Assembly: GCF_012650175.1 (NCBI RefSeq)
Contig: NZ_JAAILI010000008.1
Location: forward strand, 434,001 to 498,000
Length of the DNA stretch: 64,000 bases
Reading direction: 5' to 3'
From: Sphingomonas sp. S2M10
GTDB taxonomy: Bacteria > Pseudomonadota > Alphaproteobacteria > Sphingomonadales > Sphingomonadaceae
Shown here in pieces: positions 1 to 9,160 of this stretch. Below the pieces are notes generated by a model. That model had not been told where the DNA came from. It worked only from the letters and a program-made list of their open reading frames with translations, and made no database searches. Every line of letters begins with the position of its first letter. Position 1 is the first letter of the stretch. A program made the translations under genes and the position numbers.

Positions 1-2025
1 CGCCGTGTTGAAGCCATCCGCCCCCGCCGCGCCCGAGGCACCGAATTTCAGGTCGGAAAGGCGCGAGTTCGGCACGTTCAAGCTGCTGTCGAGGAACAGG
101 CGCAGTCCGCCCGCCGCGCTTGCGGTGCGGAGCAGCTCGCCGTCCCGGTAATATTTCACGCTCCTATTGTCATAGACGATCGTCAGCTTGTGCCCGACCG
201 TCCAGTTGCCCAGCAGCGTCAACGCCCCGCTTTCGGCGGCGTACAATCGCTGCAGGGCGCCGAACTCGACGTAGAACCCGAAGTCGATCGATTCCCAGCC
301 GGCGGAAGACGTGGGATCGGTATTAAGGCCCAGGATGGTCCCGGGCGTGCTGCTCGTCACGGTCTGCGACAGAAATGCTCCGCCGACAAAACCCTCGGAC
401 GAGTATGCACTGCCGTCCCACGCCGTGTTCGTGCCGACCTTGACGATATAGTCCTGCCCCACGACGCAGTCATTGTAGGGCACCAGCCCGAACGCAGCCG
501 GCCCCCGGTAGATCGACCACTGGTAGTCGCTTGGGTTGGCGCTCTCGATCGCCCCTGTCTTGTTGATTGCCCGGCCCTGATAGCCTCGCCCATCCGGCAG
601 GCCGGTCGTGAAATTGACGGTCCCGTTGGCGCTGTCGGAATAGGCGATCCACTCGTAGAGCGTCTGTCCATCCGCGCCGGGGCTGCCCGGCGCCCCTGGA
701 TCGCCCTGTGGCCCCTGTTGTGCGAGCACGGTCCACCAGGTGTTGCTTGCCGTCGGCGGCGTGGGCGGCGGATTGCCGCTGCCCGGTGCGGCATCGCTCT
801 TGTAGCGCCAGGTCGCGCCGGCCCACTGCACGATGTTACCCGGCCGATAGTAGGAGCCGTTGTTATACACCCCCATGTCGACCAGCGGATCGGCAAAGGC
901 GATGTCGGCCAGCGCATGCACCGTCCACGCCCGCTCGGCCGCGACCGCGATCTTGGAGAAGGGTGCCGCGACCTCCAGCTGCTCGACGCTGCGCACCGGC
1001 GGCAGCGCGGAGCCGTCCGCCGCCAGCGTCATCGTCGCCGCGGCCAGCCCCACCGGCACCACGAACAGTTTGCCGGTCCAGCTGACGCCGGCAACCGCGT
1101 TGACGCTTGCTGCAACGCTCTGGATCACCTGGCGCGCAGTGGTCTGCTGGTCGAGGTAGATCGACAGGTTGTAGGGCCGCGCTGCGTCCAGGGCGTTAAG
1201 CGAAGCATCGTGGATCTTGCCTGCGCCACCTGAGAGCAGCGCGAGGCGGCGGATCTGCTGGCCGGGCTTCCGCGCCCAGCCATCCGGTCCGGCAACGTCG
1301 CCCTGCACAAGGAACGAAATCTGCCCATTCGTCGGCGCGCCGAATCGCGCGAGGCCCTGCGCGTTGCACGTTGCCCAGGCCCCTGCCGGGATCGCCGCAG
1401 CCACAAGCGCGGCGTATGTCGGGTAATTCGCTACCGGCGCGCCGAACCGCGCCAGCCTCTCCAGCGCCGCCTCGAAGCCCTGCACCGCGCCATAGGCGGA
1501 GACCTGAAACACGTTGTTCACGCTGTCGATCAGCTTGCCGGCCACATACCGCGGCGCACCCAGCGCCAGCGGCTTGGGCTGGCCTTTCAGCCCGGCCGGC
1601 CCCTCGACGCCGGTTGTGCCCGCATAGGGGGTGAGCAGCGGCTTATCGAGCCAGCTATCGTCAACCTTGATGCTGATCTCGGCCTGTCCGCTCCCGATCT
1701 TGGGCTGGGCGGTGGCTCGGCCGTCGAAGATCGGCTCCGCAGCGATGTCGGTCCACACGCGCACCCGGGCGTCGGCGATCGCGTAGCGCGCGAAGTTCGG
1801 CCACGCCTCGATCTGCACCGCGAAGTCCGTCGTGGGCGCGGTGATCTCGCCGCCGAACGAGCCGTCGAACAGATCGTACCGCAGCACCGGCGCCTTGGCG
1901 ATCACCGGCCACCAGGGGCCGCCTGCGGCCATGCATGTCGCGGGATCGTCCATGTTCGCCGCGCGGAGCGTGATCGCGGCGCCGGCACCGGGATCATAGG
2001 CGTCGATCTGGATCCAAACCGGCAT
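1..2025 (-). CDS. Phage tail tip / adhesin-like protein (3' end outside window)
   Basis: At least 675 residues; the C-terminus is cut off by the left edge. The start ATG overlaps the stop of the upstream gene by one base (TGATG). Around residues 385-415 there is an aromatic-rich carbohydrate-binding-like stretch (YNNGSYYRPGNIVQW), then near residue 440 a short collagen-like Gly-X-Y run (GPQGDPGAPGSPGADG). Around 560-660 a region resembles a concanavalin A/LamG fold, with WESIDFGFYVEF and a 'YYRDGELL' hairpin typical of these sandwiches. Position after the tape measure and this modular make-up fit a distal tail protein that touches the host surface. The exact family was not recognised, and the receptor-binding role is inferred. 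Confidence 0.8.
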   Translation of the reverse strand, partial: MPVWIQIDAYDPGAGAAITLRAANMDDPATCMAAGGPWWPVIAKAPVLRYDLFDGSFGGEITAPTTDFAVQIEAWPNFARYAIADARVRVWTDIAAEPIFDGRATAQPKIGSGQAEISIKVDDSWLDKPLLTPYAGTTGVEGPAGLKGQPKPLALGAPRYVAGKLIDSVNNVFQVSAYGAVQGFEAALERLARFGAPVANYPTYAALVAAAIPAGAWATCNAQGLARFGAPTNGQISFLVQGDVAGPDGWARKPGQQIRRLALLSGGAGKIHDASLNALDAARPYNLSIYLDQQTTARQVIQSVAASVNAVAGVSWTGKLFVVPVGLAAATMTLAADGSALPPVRSVEQLEVAAPFSKIAVAAERAWTVHALADIAFADPLVDMGVYNNGSYYRPGNIVQWAGATWRYKSDAAPGSGNPPPTPPTASNTWWTVLAQQGPQGDPGAPGSPGADGQTLYEWIAYSDSANGTVNFTTGLPDGRGYQGRAINKTGAIESANPSDYQWSIYRGPAAFGLVPYNDCVVGQDYIVKVGTNTAWDGSAYSSEGFVGGAFLSQTVTSSTPGTILGLNTDPTSSAGWESIDFGFYVEFGALQRLYAAESGALTLLGNWTVGHKLTIVYDNRSVKYYRDGELLRTASAAGGLRLFLDSSLNVPNSRLSDLKFGASGAAGADGFNTA

Positions 2026-2828
2026 CACAGGATCCCCAGCAGATTGACGGGAACCTTATGGCCCGCCGCGGTCGCCCAGGTGCGTCCCAGATCCCCCACC
2101 AGCGGACCGAAATAGCATCGGCTCTGTCGTTCCGCGTCGGCGGCTGGGTCCGTGCAGAGCGCGATGCACTCGGTATTCCCGACCTGCTCGAGCATCTTCT
2201 GCGCAACCCCCTCCGCCTCCTGCCGGGTGAGCGCGGGGAAGTTGATCGAGACCGTTCGCAGCTTTTTGCCGCGGTGGCGCAGCAGCACGCCCCGAGCGTT
2301 CACATCCAGCGAGCCCAGATCGCGCACACCGAACTGCGCGCCATATTCGAAGTTGATCGCCGGCTGAAATCTGGCCCCCACCACCACGCGGGCGATGCGG
2401 ATGCTCTGACCGGACGATGGGGCCAGCCAACGAAGCCGAACATAGCGCGCCGTGTTCGGCGAGCTTTTGTACAGCATGGACACTCCCAAGCCGGAAGTCG
2501 GCAGGATCGCGCCGGCGTACGCGCTGCCCAGCTCGTTGGTGTAGGTCGAAGTGAAAGGCCCCTCCGCGGCGGTGGCCATCTGCACCCAGAACTGTCCACC
2601 CGATTGGGGAAAGCCCGAGACGCCGAAAACCATCACCGTGTCGATCGGCGTGTCGGCACCGAGATCGAAGATCAGGAGAGCCGCATTGTCGAGGCCGTCA
2701 CAGGCCAGCGTCACGGTCACGCCCGCATAGTCGTTGAACGCGTGCGCGGGCTGGCCCGCCGCGACCGTCGTCGTTGCGTAGGGCGTTCCCACCGGTGCCA
2801 GTGGCTTCAGGAGGAAAGCTTTCGCCAT
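2025..2828 (-). CDS. Phage distal tail protein, family not recognised
   Basis: 267 residues, between the tape-measure side and the putative adhesin, overlapping both neighbours by 1-4 bases (ATGA and TGATG junctions). The middle holds ARYVRLRW, a string typical of F5/8 type C (discoidin-like) beta-sandwich domains; the C-terminal third (EYGAQFGVRDLGSLD onward) looks like a separate conserved tail domain. No signal peptide or catalytic motif is visible. A distal tail or hub role follows from gene order only. Confidence 0.75.
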   Translation of the reverse strand: MAKAFLLKPLAPVGTPYATTTVAAGQPAHAFNDYAGVTVTLACDGLDNAALLIFDLGADTPIDTVMVFGVSGFPQSGGQFWVQMATAAEGPFTSTYTNELGSAYAGAILPTSGLGVSMLYKSSPNTARYVRLRWLAPSSGQSIRIARVVVGARFQPAINFEYGAQFGVRDLGSLDVNARGVLLRHRGKKLRTVSINFPALTRQEAEGVAQKMLEQVGNTECIALCTDPAADAERQSRCYFGPLVGDLGRTWATAAGHKVPVNLLGIL

Positions 2829-3190
2829 CAGCCGAACACCTCCAGGCTGGTGCGATCCTGATCGAGATCCACCTCGACGCGCGCGGCAAGCATCGTGGCG
2901 TTCAGCGCCTGCTCGATATCGATCACGCGCGCCTGCGGCACGCCGTTGGTCGGATCGATCGCCAGCGCCTCCTCAACCACCACGGCGAAGCGGCGGCGCT
3001 CCGTACCGATCAGCGCACCGCGCGCATTCGCCATCGCCTGCGCGTCGGTGAGGCTGTCGAAGTAGCCGGCCGCCGGGTCGAGCGAGCCGTCGCGGGCCGA
3101 CGGGTAGCGCGCCGCGATGGTCGCGCTCGACCAGGTCGCCGTCACCACGTCGCGCGACGCGGCGGCGATGTCGCTGTCAGTTGCAGGCAC
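2828..3190 (-). CDS. Small phage tail protein, unknown function
   Basis: 120 residues, acidic to neutral, with no transmembrane segment. It sits 3 bases after the tape-measure stop codon and overlaps the next tail gene through ATGA, so it is in the tail operon. The family was not recognised; position suggests a small distal tail component or tail assembly factor. Confidence 0.7.
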   Translation of the reverse strand: MPATDSDIAAASRDVVTATWSSATIAARYPSARDGSLDPAAGYFDSLTDAQAMANARGALIGTERRRFAVVVEEALAIDPTNGVPQARVIDIEQALNATMLAARVEVDLDQDRTSLEVFG

Positions 3191-3193
3191 GGG

Positions 3194-6100
3194 TCACCTC
3201 GTTGCGAAATTTCGGGCGTCGGAAATGAAGCTGTTGGCGCCCGCGCTGCCGCCGGCGATCTGGGCGAGCGTGTCCGCGATGCGGGCCAGCAGCGCGTTCG
3301 TGTCGTCGGTCTGCTCGGTCAGGGTCGCCGTGTTCTTGGCAGTGCTGGCGGTGCTGCTCGCCGTCGCGCTGGCGAAGGGACTGTCGACGGCGGCCGAGAC
3401 CGGCGCGGCGTTGTCGATCGAGCTGATCGCCTTGTTCGTCGCCCCCTGGATTAGATCCAGGAAGTCGAAGAACTGCTTGGTGCTGCCATAGATCTGCCGC
3501 TCGATGTCGATCGCCGTGTTCGCGGCCGACTGGTAGGCGCTCTGGTCGATGCTCTTGCCCAGCGCGATCTGATCCAGGAAGGGCTGCAGCTTGGCGAGGG
3601 CCTCCCGTTCCTGATCGCGCAGCGAATAGGGCGAGTTGCTGCCCAGCTTCAGGCTCGACTGGAAATCCTTAAGGGTCTGGCTCGCGCTCGCCGTTGAAGC
3701 CTTCACCTGCTCCAGCTGGAGATTGTAGAGCTGCTGGGCCTGCGCCATCTGCTCGGCCGATGCCCCGCCCTCCTTCAGCGCGTCGACGGTCTTCTTGAAG
3801 TCTCGGTTCAGATCGTCGATCGCGGCACCCACCGGATCGAGCAGCTTTTTCAGGTTCCGCGGCACCGCCTCGATCAGCACCGCCTTGTTGATCGCCGATT
3901 CCAGATCCTTGCCGCTGGCCAGAATGCGCTGGGATGCATCGCTGATGCCCTTGATGGCGCCGTCGGCCAGCGCGTTGGCGATCGCCGCGCGCACGGCGCC
4001 CTCGGGATCGTTGTCGAACTTCAGCACGCCGTCGTTCGTGCCGTATTTGCCGCCCACGCTGGTGCCGCCGTTCGGATCGACGCGGTAGCTGTCCTTGTAC
4101 TTGTTGATGCTGACCGCGAACCGGCCCACGTCCGCGCCGAGCGCGTCGGCAATCTGCCGGATGCCGGTCTGCACATTCGTGGCAAGGCCGCCCAGGTCGG
4201 ACTGGACCGCAGAGTAATTGCCGTTCACCACCGCAGCCTGGTCGACGCCGGTGATCTGCGCCGAACCCCGCTCGGTTTTCTGGAACAGCCCTCCGACGAC
4301 GTTGCCCAATATTCCGCCGGCGATCGCGCCGAGCGGCCCCGCAATCCCGCCGAGCGTCTTGCCGAGCGAGCCGCCGATCTCCTTCGTGATCGTCTTGCCC
4401 AACTCCTTGCCGCCATACTCGCCGAGGATGCCGCCGATGCCGCTGGCCGTCTTGTCGGCCTTGCCACCGCCCAGCGCCGAGAAGACCGAGCCGCCGATGC
4501 CGCCGAAGGCCGCGCCTTCCAGGAGGGTTCCCAGATTCCCCTTCAGGCCCTTGGTGATCGTCTCCGGCACCGTAATGCCGAGCTTCTCCATCCGCTTGGC
4601 CCAGCCGTCGATCGCGATCTCGAGCACCTTGCTGGAGCGGACCAGGCCCAGCGCTTCACCCGCGCCCACCTTGCCGGTCACGACGATATCATTGTCGTTG
4701 GCGCTGTAGCCGCCACCGCCGAAGAACTGCGATACCGCCGGCGCCGCCAAAGCCGTCGCCGTCCGCACGGAGGCCGGATCATAGCCCCGGATGCGGACCG
4801 TCGCATCGGCGAGTGCATCGACAAAGTCGTTGACCGTGTCGCGCAGCACGACGGCCGCGCCCTTCGCCTGATCCTGCAGGATCTCCGCGGGCGTCTGCTT
4901 GCCCGTCATCTTGCGGATATAGTCCTCGATCTCGCGATCGATGCCGCCGAACAGCGCATTGCTCAGCAGATCCCGCTGCAGCTTCTGCGCTACGCCGGTG
5001 ATGCCGCCGGCATTGCCCTGGATCTTGGCGAACACGCCGTCGACCTGGTCGAGAACCCCGCCCCAGGCATTTTCGTAGATACCGACGATCCGGCGCTGAT
5101 CCTCCAGCAGCCGGTTGATGGCCTGGTGCTGCTGCGCGAGGCGATAGGCGGTCTGCACCTGCGCCTCGTTCAGCGGCCCCATTTGCTGCTGAAGGCGCAG
5201 GATGTTCTGCATCGCCTCGGCATCGGCATCCCTGCCGGCCAGCACCAGGCGGCCCACTTCCAGGCTTTCCTGCTGCGCTTCCACGAACTCGCGGAAGGGG
5301 CGATCTATGCCGTCCTTGATCGATTCGCGGGCCTGGTCGATCAGGCCAAGCAGCTTCTGCACCTCGGGCGTCAGCTCCCGCTTGCCCAGCTGCTCGGTCA
5401 GGTTGTCCAGCTTCAGCGTGGCGAGGCGGGCCTTGTCGATCAGGCGCGGCTGATCGTCCCACTCGGCGTTAATGGCTGCTATCGCCTGCTCGGCCGCATC
5501 GTCGGAGCGCGAATAGTCTTTCGGCTTGGGCTCCCGCTTCGTTCGACCCGGCTTGTCGATGCGCAGGCCGTCGGACAGCTTGCCCGTCTTGATCGCTTCC
5601 AGAACTTCGCTGTTCGCCTGCCGGTCGTTGATCGTGGTGCCGAGCGCGAGGATGGCCGCCTTGGTGTCGATCAGATCGCGGCTCGCCAGCTTCCCCGATT
5701 TGCCCGACTTGCTCAGTTTGTCGAGGCGCTCCAGCGCGGCATCCAGACCAGCCGTCAGTTGCTCGGGCTTGGCACGCGGATCGTTGACCAGGTTCACATA
5801 GTCGCCGAGCACCGCCTTCAGCGGGCCCAGGCTGGCTGTAAGCTTTTGCGCCTGATCCTGCGCGGCCGATCCATTCGCCGAAAAAGGAGTGCCGGCGCCG
5901 GTAACACTGAGGCGTTCCAGAAAGCTGGGCGACGCAAGCCCCTTCAGCGTCTTGGCCGCCTCTTTCTGCTTCTTTTCAGCAGCGAGAATGTTGGACTGGG
6001 CCTGCAGCTTGATTTGCTGGATCAACACCTCGTTCTGGGTCTTCATCTTACCAGTCGTCAGATCCATGATCTGGCCTAGCAGGGACTGGGCAGCACCATA

Positions 6101-7033
6101 GGAATCTGCCGCCGAGGTTGCCTTCATGAGCTTTTCGGCTTGCTGATCAGCAGCCTCAGCCCCTTCCAACAACTTGCTCACCAAGGGCACCGCGACCACG
6201 GTGGCGACCGTCAGCGCGGCGCCCCAGGGGCCGGCAAGAAAGGCGGCGAAGCGGCCGAAACGGCTTCCGGTGTTCTCTACCTTCTCGGCGATGCCTGTGA
6301 CCTTCTCGCCCATCCCTTCGATATTAGCGCCCGCGTCCTCGGTCGCGGCGCCGGTAGCGGAGACGGCAGCACCTGCCGCCTTCCCGCTGTCCGCAAAAAG
6401 CGTCAGCGCACCGACCGCCTGCGGAAACTGCTGGGCGAACGCGGTCAGGGCACTTTGACCGGAGACCACCTGCACCGCGAAGTCGGACGCCTGCTGCCCG
6501 ATCTGCTGCATGCCCGCCCGCGCCGCATTGCTGGTTTCCACCAACTGTCGCTCTTCCTGCGATAGGGTGCGGGTGCCGCTAGCGGTTTTGGACAACTCTG
6601 CCTGGAGCTCTTCATAGGCCCGGATCTTCGAGCGAATTGCGGTCGCCTCTTCGATCGATGCCCGTTCCGCGACCATAGCCGCATCTGCAGTAAGGCGCTG
6701 AGCGGCAGCTGATTCCCCGCCACGAGCGGCAACCGCCGTCGCCGCAGCCGCCAGCTCGCGCTGCGCCTGCGCGCTGTTCTGCGCTGCGGCTTCCTGCGCC
6801 TTCAGCTGGGCAATCTCCTGCGACAGATCGAGCCCGCCGCCGGTGGTGCGCGGCAGCTGCAGCGCGGTCTGGGCGGTGCGCTGCACCTCCGCGAAGGTGC
6901 CAAGGAACTCGCGGCGCACATCCGCAGCGGCCGAGCGCGACAGGTCCTTCAGGCGCGTCATCGCCGCGCCGGTTTCGGACGTAAACTGCTCAGCCTTCAG
7001 CTGCAGCCGGGCGATGATGTCCGTCTGTGCCAC
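3194..7033 (-). CDS. Phage tail tape measure protein
   Basis: 1279 residues, the longest gene of the prophage, as expected of the protein that sets tail length and is ejected during DNA entry. Residues 30-180 are Ala/Gln/Glu-rich helices. A block with ASDFAVQVVSGQSAL and QFPQ around 182-205 is typical of lambda H-like tape measures. A hydrophobic stretch lies at about 262-289, and a Gly-rich, membrane-active-looking stretch at about 840-925 (GGILGNVVGGLF). The C-terminal third is again coiled-coil-like. It is downstream of the chaperone and tube genes in the standard siphovirus order, but a DUF6441-like gene and an inverted moron gene lie in between. Confidence 0.95.
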   Translation of the reverse strand: MAQTDIIARLQLKAEQFTSETGAAMTRLKDLSRSAAADVRREFLGTFAEVQRTAQTALQLPRTTGGGLDLSQEIAQLKAQEAAAQNSAQAQRELAAAATAVAARGGESAAAQRLTADAAMVAERASIEEATAIRSKIRAYEELQAELSKTASGTRTLSQEERQLVETSNAARAGMQQIGQQASDFAVQVVSGQSALTAFAQQFPQAVGALTLFADSGKAAGAAVSATGAATEDAGANIEGMGEKVTGIAEKVENTGSRFGRFAAFLAGPWGAALTVATVVAVPLVSKLLEGAEAADQQAEKLMKATSAADSYGAAQSLLGQIMDLTTGKMKTQNEVLIQQIKLQAQSNILAAEKKQKEAAKTLKGLASPSFLERLSVTGAGTPFSANGSAAQDQAQKLTASLGPLKAVLGDYVNLVNDPRAKPEQLTAGLDAALERLDKLSKSGKSGKLASRDLIDTKAAILALGTTINDRQANSEVLEAIKTGKLSDGLRIDKPGRTKREPKPKDYSRSDDAAEQAIAAINAEWDDQPRLIDKARLATLKLDNLTEQLGKRELTPEVQKLLGLIDQARESIKDGIDRPFREFVEAQQESLEVGRLVLAGRDADAEAMQNILRLQQQMGPLNEAQVQTAYRLAQQHQAINRLLEDQRRIVGIYENAWGGVLDQVDGVFAKIQGNAGGITGVAQKLQRDLLSNALFGGIDREIEDYIRKMTGKQTPAEILQDQAKGAAVVLRDTVNDFVDALADATVRIRGYDPASVRTATALAAPAVSQFFGGGGYSANDNDIVVTGKVGAGEALGLVRSSKVLEIAIDGWAKRMEKLGITVPETITKGLKGNLGTLLEGAAFGGIGGSVFSALGGGKADKTASGIGGILGEYGGKELGKTITKEIGGSLGKTLGGIAGPLGAIAGGILGNVVGGLFQKTERGSAQITGVDQAAVVNGNYSAVQSDLGGLATNVQTGIRQIADALGADVGRFAVSINKYKDSYRVDPNGGTSVGGKYGTNDGVLKFDNDPEGAVRAAIANALADGAIKGISDASQRILASGKDLESAINKAVLIEAVPRNLKKLLDPVGAAIDDLNRDFKKTVDALKEGGASAEQMAQAQQLYNLQLEQVKASTASASQTLKDFQSSLKLGSNSPYSLRDQEREALAKLQPFLDQIALGKSIDQSAYQSAANTAIDIERQIYGSTKQFFDFLDLIQGATNKAISSIDNAAPVSAAVDSPFASATASSTASTAKNTATLTEQTDDTNALLARIADTLAQIAGGSAGANSFISDARNFATR

Positions 7034-7060
7034 AAGGCTACCTTTCCAACAGGGTTCAGA

Positions 7061-7753
7061 TCAGCGCGGCGCGATGCCGCGGATTGCGTCGAAGAATTCC
7101 CGCGCCAGCTCGCCGTCTGCGGCGTTGACGATCGGTTCGATTGCGAAGGCGTTGCGGAAGCGCACCACCGGGATCAGGACGAAGATCGGCACCACCGAGC
7201 TTTGCAGCGGATTCGGCCCGCCCCGCCCAGCTCGCTGGCGCCCGCTGGTGAGTGGGCGAAAAGCGCCCGAGCGGGCATTCGTCGTGCCCCCGGTCGCCAC
7301 CAGCAGCGAATAGTTGCCGGCGCGGTAGATGAACCGGAGCCGCTGGCCGGTCCGCCGCTCCCACTCGCCGGGGGTGAGATCCCGCCCACGCCCGCGCGCG
7401 CCCGCCGACGGGAGCGGCACGGCGAGATATTGACCTCGCTTGCCACGGATCTCGCCGGGCTGCGTCCAGAAGCTGACGGCACCACCGGTTCGGCCATCGG
7501 CGCGGCCTTTAAGCCAGACGGTCGCGGTGGGGTTCCGCGCTGGCCCCGATCGCGGAAACGCGCTCGACTGCCACGCCCGCCAGAGCTTCCCCGGCACCGC
7601 CGCCTGCGTTGCCGATTCGAGCCGCCTCTCCAGGTTGCGCGCGGCGCCCGACACCGCCTTGGTTCCAGCCGACAGGAAGTCGCGAACCAGGCGGTCGGAG
7701 GTCGCGCCCAAAGCCTTCTCATCGATGACCAGATCTGCGGAGTTTGACGCCAT
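7061..7753 (-). CDS. Phage protein, DUF6441-like
   Basis: 230 residues, basic, 27 bases upstream of the tape-measure start. The C-terminal part carries VVPIFVLIPVVRFRNAF, which I associate with the DUF6441 family found next to tape-measure genes in alphaproteobacterial prophages (recalled, not searched). No enzymatic motif is evident. A role in tail assembly is inferred from the conserved position. Its start lies just beyond the 5' end of the inverted moron gene. Confidence 0.75.
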   Translation of the reverse strand: MASNSADLVIDEKALGATSDRLVRDFLSAGTKAVSGAARNLERRLESATQAAVPGKLWRAWQSSAFPRSGPARNPTATVWLKGRADGRTGGAVSFWTQPGEIRGKRGQYLAVPLPSAGARGRGRDLTPGEWERRTGQRLRFIYRAGNYSLLVATGGTTNARSGAFRPLTSGRQRAGRGGPNPLQSSVVPIFVLIPVVRFRNAFAIEPIVNAADGELAREFFDAIRGIAPR

Positions 7754-7790
7754 CGGTGGTTCCCCCGATCATAAGGGTGGAGGACGAATC

Positions 7791-8282
7791 ATGAAGCTAG
7801 TTGTTGTTGCCACCGCCCTGCTCACGATGCAGGCCAACTATTCCCGCACGTTCCACCGCGATCCTAATTCCTTCTGGATATGGTGGTCTCAGAAAGACGC
7901 GATCACCGATAAAACAAATGCCGAGATCAGGCTGCCATCTACAGATCAGTCGATGACAATTGCAGTATCCTGTTCAAACAGGCGAGACAGGCCGTCGCTC
8001 AGCGTATCGATCGAAAGCCGGGCAAGAGTATTATCTTCAACCGAGGTGACATTCCGCTTTGACGACGCTCCACCAGAGACTTCCATGTGGGATACGAATG
8101 GCACCGACGTGTACAGCTTTGATGCCCAGAAGCTTGTCTCTAAGATGTTGAAGTCCACGCGGTTCATCGTACGGGTAGATGATGGCCGGGTGCCATCCAA
8201 CGATGGGCGCTTCCTGCCAGGTAACGGGGAGGCGCTTGCCGAGATGGTATTCAGCGCCTGTGGTAAGTCGCTGAAGATTTAG
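7791..8282 (+). CDS. Secreted VasI-like protein, moron gene inverted in the tail operon
   Basis: 163 residues starting at an ATG behind a good ribosome site (GGAGG, 7 bases upstream). It is the only plus-strand gene within the leftward late operon and ends 4 bases from the stop of the frameshift chaperone product. The N-terminus (MKLVVVATALLT) looks like a short signal sequence. The rest resembles VasI-type proteins known near type VI secretion loci: a Cys in 'VSCSN', 'VTFRFDD' (compare the YRID strand), 'TRFIVRVDDG' and a final 'FSACG' giving a possible disulfide. Codons are clearly richer in A/T at the third position than in neighbouring genes. A TTGACG box at 7744-7749 could be a -35. Function in the lysogen is unknown. 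Confidence 0.8.
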   Translation: MKLVVVATALLTMQANYSRTFHRDPNSFWIWWSQKDAITDKTNAEIRLPSTDQSMTIAVSCSNRRDRPSLSVSIESRARVLSSTEVTFRFDDAPPETSMWDTNGTDVYSFDAQKLVSKMLKSTRFIVRVDDGRVPSNDGRFLPGNGEALAEMVFSACGKSLKI

Positions 8283-8286
8283 GCCG

Positions 8287-9149
8287 TCATCCACCCTTCT
8301 GCTCTTCCATTCCCTCCAAAAGCAGAAACGCATCCATCAGAGCAGCCGGCTGTTCCCCAACGCTGCCGGGGCAAGGCAGCACCCGACCCGTCAGCGGCGA
8401 AGCAAAGCGGCGGCACTGGAAGTAGAGATCGACGACGGCCCAGATCCAGCCGGGCAGAACTATGCGGGGGTTTTCCTTCCACCGCGTGCCTTCGATCTCC
8501 CAGCCTTCGCCCGCGGTGAGGCCGCCTTCGAAGTCTTCTGGCCGCCTTCGGACGAAGACGGCCGCTCGAAGTTTTTTTCCTCTCCCCCGCCGAACTGCAG
8601 GTTGAAGGCGCGCGAGCCGGCGAGCTGCAGATCCAGTTCCTGGAGCCGCCGGAGCGCGCGATCGGCGACATGGCCGTTCTTGTCCGTCTCGAACGGGATC
8701 TCCGCACCCTTATCGTCGCGGACGTTCTCCCAGCCTGTGCAATAGCGGGGGAGCGCCACGATCGGCACCAGCGTGCGGCGACGCTCCATCTGGGCAACGA
8801 GGTCGGCATAGGCCGGCCAGTGCTTTACCAGCAGCGGATCAACGGCCTCGGCAAGCTTCTTGTCGTCGTCGCTCAGCTGCTCGGCTTCCTCGCCTTCGGC
8901 TGAGAAGATCGCGACCAGCCGGTCATAGTCGGGATCTTCGGCGAACAGCGCGTCGATGCCCTTCAGCTGGGCCTCGCGCAGCTGGTGGCTCCAGACCTTG
9001 GCCGCCTGCAGCGGGCCATCCAGAAGCGCGGTCATCTGCCCGCGTTCGATCGTGGAGCCGGCGCGCAGGTGGAACACCGGCGCGCCGGGCGTGCCCTGCA
9101 CCCAAGGGTGGGTGTAGGGCACGGTTTCGGTGGTGGTGGTGACGATCAT
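8287..9149 (-). CDS. Tail assembly chaperone, -1 frameshift fusion (GT-like)
   Basis: Predicted product of -1 ribosomal frameshifting at A AAA AAC (8571-8577): the first 193 residues of the chaperone, then 94 residues in the -1 frame (from CTT at 8571 to TGA at 8287-8289). I translated this extension directly. It is open and ends cleanly, and contains WEIEGTRWKENPRIVLPGW and a hydrophobic 'WIWAVVDLYFQC' helix, much more protein-like than the zero-frame tail. Lambda GT and similar fusions recruit the tube protein to the chaperone-coated tape measure; the same job is inferred here. The stop lies 4 bases from the inverted moron gene. Confidence 0.8.
8460..9149 (-). CDS. Phage tail assembly chaperone (zero-frame product)
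   Basis: 229 residues, starting MIVTTTTETV. It lies directly downstream of the tube protein gene, the usual place for the lambda G-type chaperone that coats the tape measure during tail assembly. The main domain covers residues 1-190 and contains acidic helices. After the slippery heptamer at 8571-8577 the zero frame continues for only 36 residues of Ser/Lys/Arg-rich low-complexity sequence, whereas the -1 frame holds a proper domain. That pattern is the hallmark of the G/GT gene pair. Confidence 0.85.
   Translation of the reverse strand: MIVTTTTETVPYTHPWVQGTPGAPVFHLRAGSTIERGQMTALLDGPLQAAKVWSHQLREAQLKGIDALFAEDPDYDRLVAIFSAEGEEAEQLSDDDKKLAEAVDPLLVKHWPAYADLVAQMERRRTLVPIVALPRYCTGWENVRDDKGAEIPFETDKNGHVADRALRRLQELDLQLAGSRAFNLQFGGGEEKNFERPSSSEGGQKTSKAASPRAKAGRSKARGGRKTPA
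8571..8577 (-). promoter_or_regulatory. Slippery heptamer for -1 frameshift, A AAA AAC
   Basis: On the minus strand the zero-frame codons GAA AAA AAC contain the heptamer A AAA AAC, a canonical X XXY YYZ slip site. A -1 slip changes the next codon from TTC to CTT and opens a 94-codon extension. A run of seven A in a GC-rich gene is conspicuous. I did not identify a clear downstream pseudoknot. Confidence 0.8.
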
Positions 9150-9160
9150 GGGTGCCCCGA

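Noticed and set aside
8279-8809. Minus-strand frame with Arg/Ser-rich protein overlapping the chaperone
   Set aside because: It is the third minus frame across the chaperone region. The -1 frame joined at the slip site explains the conserved downstream part better.
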